A DNA stretch of 64,000 nt from assembly GCA_026122225.1 (NCBI GenBank), contig JANEZZ010002244.1, positions 1,358,501 through 1,422,500 on the forward strand, in the 5' to 3' direction. Origin of the DNA: Heloderma charlesbogerti. Lineage: Eukaryota; Chordata; Lepidosauria; Squamata; Helodermatidae. Below are positions 57,861 to 64,000 of the stretch, piece by piece (the first letter of the stretch is position 1; every line of letters starts with the position of its first letter). A model generated the notes under the pieces. The model worked only from the letters and a program-made list of their open reading frames with translations. It did not search any database and had not been told where the DNA came from. A program made the position numbers and the translations under genes.

Positions 57861-58825
57861 TAGGGATGGCGGAGAATTTCTCCCCGAAACTTCGGGGGGC
57901 CGAGCGCCAACGCGTTTGGCCCCCCGAACAAGTTTTGGTGAGAAATCCTCCGCACCCCCCTGCCCCCCGCCCCCCCGGGACAGAATTTACCTTCCCTGAA
58001 TGTCCCTCCCGGCGGCGGGTCCGGCTGGCGGTTCGTCCGGTGTTCGAGCGGGGCGGGAGCGGCAGCCGGTCTTTCGACCGGCTGCCGCCCCCGCCATTGC
58101 AATCAAAGAAAAAAAAAAAAAACGTCCCCTGATAGGCTACGTGACGATTCACATAGCCTATCACGGCTAGATTTGCCAAGTCAGCTGTGATAGGCTACGT
58201 GAATCGTCACGTAGCCTATCCCGGGTGACTTAAAAAAAAAAAAAAAAGTGTGTACGGATAATGGCGGCCCCCATAGGGACCCGCCATTCCCGTTCCTTTT
58301 TTGGTGGCTGTCGTCTACGTAAATGTTTACGTAGACTACGGCGAAAATAAGGGCAACGCTATTTGCGTTGCCCTTATTTTCGCCGTAGTCTACGTAAACA
58401 TTTACGTAGACGACAGCCACTAAATAAGGAACGCGAATGGCGGCTCCCTATGGGGGCCGCCATTCGCGTACGTGCTTTTTTTTTTTTAAAGTCACCCGTG
58501 ATAGGCTACGTGATGATTCACGTAGCCTATCACGGCTGACTTTGCAGATCTAGCCGTGATAGGCTACGTGAATCGTCACGTAGCCTATCAGGGGCTTTTT
58601 TTTTTTTTTTACTTCCGCGTTCGCGGCCGGGCAAGGCGGGAAACCTCCTCCCCGGCCTGAATTTCGGCCGGGCGAGGCGGGAAGCCTCCCCCCCGGCCTG
58701 AATTTCGGCCGGGCGAGGCGGGAAGCCTCCCCCCCCGGCCTGAACTTCGCAGGGGGACCAGCGAAGCGCTCCCCCCCACCGCGAACGGCCTTCGACGACA
58801 GGTAAGCGACTTTTGTCCACCCCTA
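57861..58825 (+). mobile_element. Hairpin-rich hAT MITE (family A) in BovB, perfect 8 bp duplication
   Basis: Longest family A copy (965 bp). Ends TAGGGATGGCGGAGAATTTC and TTTTGTCCACCCCTA. Flanks CTTGCTCC at 57853-57860 and 58826-58833 are identical and are BovB sequence. It has four GATAGGCTACGT hairpin arms pairs, plus the two long nested hairpins GTAGTCTACGTAAA/TTTACGTAGACTAC and GCGTTGCCCTTATTTTCGCC with its complement. Right outward donor CAG|GTAAGC at 58802; the left donor is altered (GTAAAT). Confidence 0.95.
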
Positions 58826-58885
58826 CTTGCTCCTTGAGAGGAAAGCTATGGCAAACCTAGACAGCATAGTAAGAAGGAGAGACAT

Positions 58886-60157
58886 TTATTTATTTATTTA
58901 TTTATTTATTTCTATACTGCCCAATAGCCGAAGCTCTCTGGGTGGTTCACAAAAATTAAAACCAAACAACACACAATAAAACAATTTAAAATATATAGAA
59001 CATTAAAAGCACAATAACAATACAACCACAATAAAACCTAGCAGCAGTGCAGGAGTTTAAAATACAGATTTAAAACAGCAAAGATAAAAATTTAGAAAGC
59101 TAAAATGCTAAAATGCCTGGGAAAATAAAAAGGGCTTCACCTGGCGCCGAAAGGAATACAATGTAGGCGCCAGGCGAATCTCACTCGGGAGCTCATTCCA
59201 GAGCCAGGGTGCCACAGCAGAAAAAGCCCTCCTAGTAGACACCCGCCTCACTTCCTTTGGCAGGGGCTCACAGAGAAGGGCTGCTGCTGATGATCTTAAG
59301 GTCTGGGCAGGCACATATGGGAGGAGGTGATCCTTCAGGTAACCTGGCCCCAAGCCGTTAAGGGCTTTGAATGTTAACACCAGCACTTTGAATCGGGCCC
59401 GGAAATGGACTGGCAGCCAGTGCAGCTGGAAAAGTACTGTTGTAATATGAGCTCGCAGGCCAGTCCCTGTTAACAATCTTGCTGCCCTATTTTGGACCAG
59501 CTGAAGTTTCCAGACCGTTTTCAAAGGCAGCCCCACGTATAACGCATTGCAGTAATCCAGACAAGAAGTTATCAGAGCATGGATAACTGTAGCTAGGCTA
59601 TCTCTGTCCAGATAAGGGCGTAGTTGGTATACCAGCCTAAGCTGATAAAAAGTGCTCCGTGTCACTGAGTTCACCTGTGCCTCAAGTGACAGTTCTGGAT
59701 CCAAGAGCACCCCCAAACTACGAACCTGATCCTTTAGGGGGAGTGCAACCCCCTCCAGAACAGGTTGAATATCACCTAGCTGGGCAGACGAACCACCCAC
59801 TAACAGTACCTCCATCTTGTCTGGATTGAGTTTCAGTTTATTGGCCCTCATCCAGTCCATTACCGTGCCCAGGAACTGATTCAGAACAGCCACTGCCTCA
59901 CCTGGTTTTGATGAGAAAGAGAGGTAGAGCTGAGTGTCATCTGCATATTGATGGCACGTCAGCCCACACCTCCGGATAACCTCCCCCAGCGGTTTCATGT
60001 AGATGTTAAACAGCATGGGGGATAAAATAGAGCCCTGTGGAACCCCATAGCACAATTGCCATGGCACAGAGCAATAATCCCCCAGCACCACCTTCTGGAA
60101 TCGGCGATCCAAGTAGGAGTGGAACCACTGTAGTGCACTGCCTCCAACTCCTAACCC
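58886..60157 (-). mobile_element. 5'-truncated L2-group LINE in BovB, 6 bp duplication
   Basis: Minus-strand L2 ending in a TAAA repeat (complement at 58886-58912). AGACAT at 58880-58885 and 60158-60163 is the duplication, lying in BovB sequence. The 3' end GCTTCGGCTATTGGGCAGTA matches the L2 at 60725. Confidence 0.93.
59108..60157 (-). pseudogene. L2-group reverse transcriptase C-terminal fragment, open frame
   Basis: About 350 codons without a stop from the truncation point to TAG at 59108. Motifs: GLGVGGSALQWFHSYL, YGVPQGSILSPMLFNIY (motif B), HQYADDTQLYLSF (catalytic YADD), MRANKLKLNPDKMEVLL (D), then the C-terminal CLDYCNALYVGL, LHWLPVHFRARFKVL and PWLWNELP. The endonuclease and motif A are missing because of 5' truncation. 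The frame happens to extend upstream into antisense BovB (to 60277), so a gene finder would call a false fusion. Confidence 0.9.
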
Positions 60158-60640
60158 AGACATCAACTTGCCGACAAAGGTCCATCTAATCAAAGCTATG
60201 GTTTTCCCAGTAGTAATGTATGGCTGTGAGAGCTGGACTATAAGGAAGGCTGAGCGCCGAAGAATTGATGCTTTCAAACTGTGGTGCTGGAGAAGACTCT
60301 TACGAGTCCCCTGGACTGCAAGGAGGTCAAATCAGTCCATCCTAAAGGAAATCAACCCTGAGTTCTCATTGGAAGGACAGATACTGAAGCTGAAGCTCAA
60401 ATACTTTGGTCACATAATGTGAAGAGAAAGTTCCCTGGAAAAGACCCTGATGCTGGGGAAGACTGAAGGCAAAAGGAGAAGGGGATGGCAGAGGATGAGA
60501 TGGCTAGATAGCATCACTGATGCAATGAATATGAACTCGAGCACACTCCGGGAGAGAGTGGAGGACAGGAAGGCCTGGCGTGCTATGGTCCATGGGTTCA
60601 CAAAGAGTCATACATGACTTAACGACTGAACAACAACAAT

Positions 60641-60715
60641 ATGTAAACTGCTTAGGAGTTTTATTATATTAAATGATATATACATATTACTTACTTACTT
60701 AATAATTAATTTAAA
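60641..60715 (+). mobile_element. Old L2 3' UTR, right part
   Basis: Continuation of the L2 host of BovB copy 3: TGTAAACTGCTTAGGAGTTT, then an A/T-rich tail with TTACTTACTTACTTAAT. Confidence 0.6.
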
Positions 60716-60739
60716 ACCGTAATCTTCAGCTCAGGCTCA

Positions 60740-62809
60740 AAGAACTCATCCCATTGGTGCTTGGACTGGCGGGAAGGAACAGCTGGCTGGGCCAGGGAGT
60801 TGATTAACACCTCCTTGCAAGCGGGAGTGGACCCGGGCCACCTCAAAGGGGCAGTAGTGAGACAACTCCTAAAGAAACTCTCCCTGGACCTTTGAAATCT
60901 TAGTAATTTTAGGCCAGTGGCCAATGCTCCTTTCCTGGGCAAAGTTCTTGAGTGGGTGGTTGCCAGCCAGCTCCAGACACTCTTGGATGAGACCAATTAT
61001 CTAGATCCATTTCATTCGGGGTTCAGGCCAGGTTTTGGCATGGAAACAGTCTTGGTTGCCCTGTATGATGACCTATGTTGGGAGAGGGACAGGGAGAGTA
61101 TGACCTTGTTGATTCTCCTTGATCTCTCAGTGGCTTTCGATACCATCGACCATGGTATCCTTCTGGTAGGGATGGGTGGATCCCTTACCCTGTTCCGGGT
61201 GGGAGGGTCTGCGGGGGGGGGGTGATGTGATCCGTCCCTCCCCCTGGAATCCATCCAGGCTGGCTCTGCTCTGTGGTGATGCTGAGGAGCCAGCCACTGG
61301 CTCTGCAGCGCTGGCAAGACGGCCGGCCACCATTGCCATGCCGTATCTCTGTACAAAGTCCGGACGCAAGTAGCATCCACTGTGCCATTTGCATCCCTGT
61401 TTTTTCACACGATAGGCTATGCAAATGTCTACATAAATATAATTTGCATAGCCTATTGTGTGAAAACAGGGATGCGAATGGCATAGGGGATGCCATTTGC
61501 ATCCAGACTTAGCACAGCGATACGGCATGGCAATGGCGGCTGGCCATATCGTCAGTGCTGTGGAGCCAGCGGCTGGCTCTGCAGCAACACCACATGGAGG
61601 AGTCGGCCTGGACGGATTCCAGAGGGGCACAGAGGTGAGTGCTCTGTTCCGCCATGGACCCCAAGGGTGCCAGATTCTTGGAATCCAGCCTCATTGGGGT
61701 CCGTGGCGGAATTGTCTGACATCCCTACCTTCTGGGGTGCTTGTCTGAGCTGGGAGTGGGAGGCACTGCATGGCAGTGGTTTCACTCATGCTTGGATGGT
61801 CAGCTCCAGAAGGTGGTGCTTGGGGAATATTGCTCAGCCCTGTGGATTCTCCAGTATGGGGTTCCACAGGGGTCAGTTCTGCCCCCCATGCCATTTAACA
61901 TCTACTTTAAACCATTGGGTGTGGTCATCTGGAGTTTTGGGGCATGTTGTCATCGGTATGCTGATGACATGCAGCTCTATTTCTCCTTTTCATCTTCGTC
62001 AGGTGAGGCTGTGGATGTGCTAAATTGGTGCCTGGCTGTGACAATGGACTGGATGAGGGCTAATAAATTAAAACTCAATCCAGACAAGACTGAGATGCTG
62101 TTGGTGGATGGTTCTCCTGACTGGGATGGAGGGTGCTTAACCTGTTCTGGATGGGGTTGCATTCCCCCTGAAGGAGCAGGTTTGTAGCTTAGGGGCTCTC
62201 CTTGAGCCATCTTTGTCACTTGAGGCTCAGGTGGCCTCAGTGGCACAGAGTGCCTTCTACCAACTTTGGTTGGTGGTCCAGCTATGTCCCTATCTGGACA
62301 GGGATAACCTGGCTTCAGTTGTCTATGCTTTGGTAATCTCCAAGTTAGATTACTGCAATGCACTCTATGTGGATCTGCCTCTGAAGACAGTTCAGAAGCT
62401 GCAGCTCATGCAAAACGTGGTGGCCAGATTGATAATGGGGACCAGAAGGTCCAAAGATATAAGACCAACTCTGGCCCACTTGCACTGGGTGCCTGTATAT
62501 TTCAGAGCCCGATTCAAGGTGCTGGTTTTAACCTATAAAGCCTTACATGGCTTAGGATCACAATACCTGTCAGAGCACCTCTCCCAACACGAACCTACCC
62601 ATATGCTACGCTTAACATCTAAGGCCCTCCTCTGGCTGCCTACACCAAGGGAAGCTCAGAAGATGGCAACGAGGGAGAGGGCCTTTTCGGTGGTGGCCCC
62701 CAAATTATGGAATGATCTCTCCAATGAGGCCTGCCTGGCACCAACATTGTTATCTTTTCAGCACCAGGTTAAGACCTTTCTCTTCTCCAAGGCATTTGGC
62801 AGCATGTGA
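60740..62809 (+). pseudogene. L2-group reverse transcriptase, interrupted
   Basis: The frame holds FLGKVLEWVVASQLQTLLDE, HSGFRPGFGMETVLVALYDD and LLDLSVAFDTIDHGILL (motif A) up to 61166. After the hAT it resumes at 61741 with ELGVGGTAWQWFHSCLDGQ, YGVPQGSVLPPMPFNIY, HRYADDMQLYFSF and NKLKLNPDKTEMLLVDG. A frameshift near 62130 moves the C-terminal part to 62213-62809 (KLDYCNALYVDLPLKTVQKL, LHWVPVYFRARFKVL, PKLWNDLS). An in-frame TGA near 60893 also breaks the 5' part. Confidence 0.88.
61167..61727. mobile_element. hAT MITE (family B) in L2, perfect 8 bp duplication
   Basis: Ends TAGGGATGGGTGGATCCCTT and ATTGTCTGACATCCCTA. Flanks CCTTCTGG at 61159-61166 and 61728-61735 are identical. A central hairpin pairs TTCACACGATAGGCTATGCA near 61404 with TGCATAGCCTATTGTGTGAA near 61444, and the arms around it (GGCTCTGC/GCAGAGCC, ATGCCATTTGC) are inverted across the whole element. 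Outward donors: CAG|GGTAAGG (minus) near 61189 and GAG|GTGAGTGCT (plus) near 61634. Confidence 0.94.
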
Positions 62810-63045
62810 TAAGTTTTAATCGATACTGGAATGTCTTATGGTTATGGTTGCTTGCTTTTGAGATGGTTTGTTTGAAGTTGTTGTAGATATATGTTTCTTC
62901 TGTGTATATTGTCTGTTCATGTGTGTTTTTATGTAAATGGTTTTTAATCTCTGTATATTGTATTTTTAATGTTTTTAATCTTTGTAAACCGCCCAGAGAG
63001 CTTCGGCTATTGGGCGGTATAGAAATGTAAACAACAACAACAACT

Positions 63046-63856
63046 TTGTTTTTGTCATTTTAAAACCAGTGGCTGTTGATCACCTTGAAGTGGAATGTCT
63101 CTTCATCCCAACATTGGACCTGTCTTCATGGGTGATTTGCTGCAGATTGGGGCTGTTTGGAGGTCCTTTGCAGCACATGACATGGAGGCCAGTCCACAGC
63201 CATCCTGGAATTTACCTGTGGGGAAGTAGCATTTATTCAGAATACTTTTACTCCATTGTTTTTCTTTAATTCAGCTCCCCTGTGGTTCAGCTGCTGTGTG
63301 CCCATCCCTCTGCTTTAAATTCAGTATGATCGGGAGTTCCTAGGGGTGTGTCTTTCACCTAGCCCTGACCTTGGTAACCTATATAACTAGACTAACTAGC
63401 CTGCCTTTCCAGCACATCAAAGCCCTAGAGCACTCTTCTGTGCCTTCAGAATCATCCTGGACTTCCTTTTTACCGGTGGGAGTAACTAGCCTCTGTTTCC
63501 CAGCTCATCCCCACTGAGAGCCATTATTATGCGCTTCTCTGATGCTTGTGTTACTTCCCTGCTTCTCTGATACTTTTTTACTCCCCTGCTTCTCTGCACG
63601 GAGGGAAAGGGCTGGCTGGAGTTGCCTCTCTCAGCTAGCACTCCTGCTGCTGCCTCTGCTGGCCACCTCCTCTCTTCTCTCTCCTGCATTCTTTAGTTTT
63701 CACTGTATCACTGTATCGATACAGCAAAATACCAGGGCTGCAGGCTCCCACTCCTGGCCACCTCCTCTTGCTAGATAGATAGTACTTGAAACAGCACAGC
63801 TCCAATTTTCTCAGTGGGAAAAAGATGTCACAGATTGTCAGTGGGGGGAAAGCAGG
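63046..63856. other. Gene-free stretch
   Basis: Nothing recognised. A CT-rich stretch occupies about 63480-63700. Confidence 0.4.
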
Positions 63857-64000
63857 CAACAGAGTCTGCAGACTGAGAATGGGTGAAGCGGCTAGATCGC
63901 TGTATTTACTCCCTAGAAGTGCACAACTGGGGTTTTATGACTGGGCAACACAGGCTGCAGACTGTCAATAGGTGAAGTGGCTAGATCCCTGCATTTACTC
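63857..64000. repeat. Start of a ~91 bp tandem repeat, cut by window edge
   Basis: CTGCAGACTGAGAATGGGTG at 63880 recurs with changes at 63956 (CTGCAGACTGTCAATAGGTG), and GGCTAGATCGCTGTATTTAC recurs as GGCTAGATCCCTGCATTTAC at the window end. Spacing is about 76-91 bases depending on an indel. Confidence 0.65.

Larger units (their letters stand above)
55242..60422 (+). pseudogene. BovB endonuclease/reverse transcriptase ORF with few lesions and two insertions
   Basis: 55242-57050 is one open frame of 602 codons: LGTWNVRSMNQGK, GISELEWTS, VYAPTTEA, FITGDWNAKVG, QYRNQIDYELCSQR and GADCGSDHELLIAKF, that is, the whole endonuclease plus linker. TGA at 57048 replaces the TGG of copy 1. Reverse transcriptase resumes at 57120-57761 with CFIEYAKAFDCVDH (motif A intact; the DY before it is EY), EVRQGCILSPCLFNLY and RYADDTTLMAE. 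A 10-base deletion near 57750 shifts the frame. The MITE and L2 follow, and the C-terminal part continues at 60168-60422 (AMVFPVVMYGCESWTIRKAE), where a further stop occurs. Confidence 0.92.
55184..60640 (+). mobile_element. BovB LINE, copy 3, full-length but interrupted twice
   Basis: Starts ATGGATCATTGCCTTGTTGG and ends ACTTAACGACTGAACAACAA. Both BovB ends are present. It was interrupted by the hAT MITE at 57861 and by a 5'-truncated L2 on the other strand at 58886. Removing these restores the BovB order seen in copy 1. It sits in an older L2 3' UTR. A short ATATG at both junctions (near 55182 and 60639) might be the target duplication but is ambiguous. Confidence 0.94.
60725..63045 (+). 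mobile_element. L2-group LINE, 5'-truncated, interrupted by hAT
   Basis: Reverse-transcriptase half of an L2-group LINE with its 3' UTR, ending AGAGCTTCGGCTATTGGGCG and a CAACAACAAC tail. Starts in the middle of the ORF near 60725. A hAT element is inserted at 61167-61727. Confidence 0.9.

Overview
This window is vertebrate genomic DNA, most likely from a squamate reptile. The evidence is the mix of repeats: several copies of the BovB (RTE-clade) LINE, CR1/L2-group LINE copies and tails, tRNA-derived SINE copies, and hAT, Tc1 and TTAA-type DNA transposons. I recognise no host protein-coding gene. Every long open frame I can assign belongs to a transposable element, so the window reads as intergenic or intronic sequence built by successive insertions.

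Layout. 1-3203 is a BovB copy cut by the window edge. 7269-9904 is a DNA element flanked by TTAA whose two ends carry opposed arrays of a ~150 bp repeat. 11191-12841 is a complete Tc1 element with ~220 bp inverted repeats and one nonsense codon. 13383-16602 holds 5S-rRNA-derived repeat units and two hairpin-rich hAT MITEs. 16.8-28.6 kb holds small insertions: a BovB tail with a 12 bp duplication, a hAT MITE, a 597 bp BovB fragment, CR1 and L2 pieces, and a possible LTR. 29522-33399 is a BovB copy on the minus strand carrying a hAT MITE. 33614-34150 looks like a solo LTR.

41140-48897 is the most unusual region: a 7.8 kb hAT-like element (TAGGGATG ends) inserted in a second Tc1 copy. It carries a three-exon gene on the plus strand, intact by splice phase, for a Myb/SANT-like protein. 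On the minus strand it has exons that include a BED zinc finger, and a MITE sits where the catalytic part of a transposase would be expected. 54905-60715 is a four-level nest: old L2, then BovB, then a hAT MITE and a younger L2. 60725-63045 is another L2 interrupted by a hAT with a perfect 8 bp duplication.

One theme links the window. A set of related hAT elements with TAGGGATG...CATCCCTA ends occurs at least ten times, often with 8 bp target duplications. Most are packed with perfect hairpins built on GATAGGCTACGT. Most also have a consensus splice donor (GTAAGT/GTGAGT) pointing outward near one or both ends.
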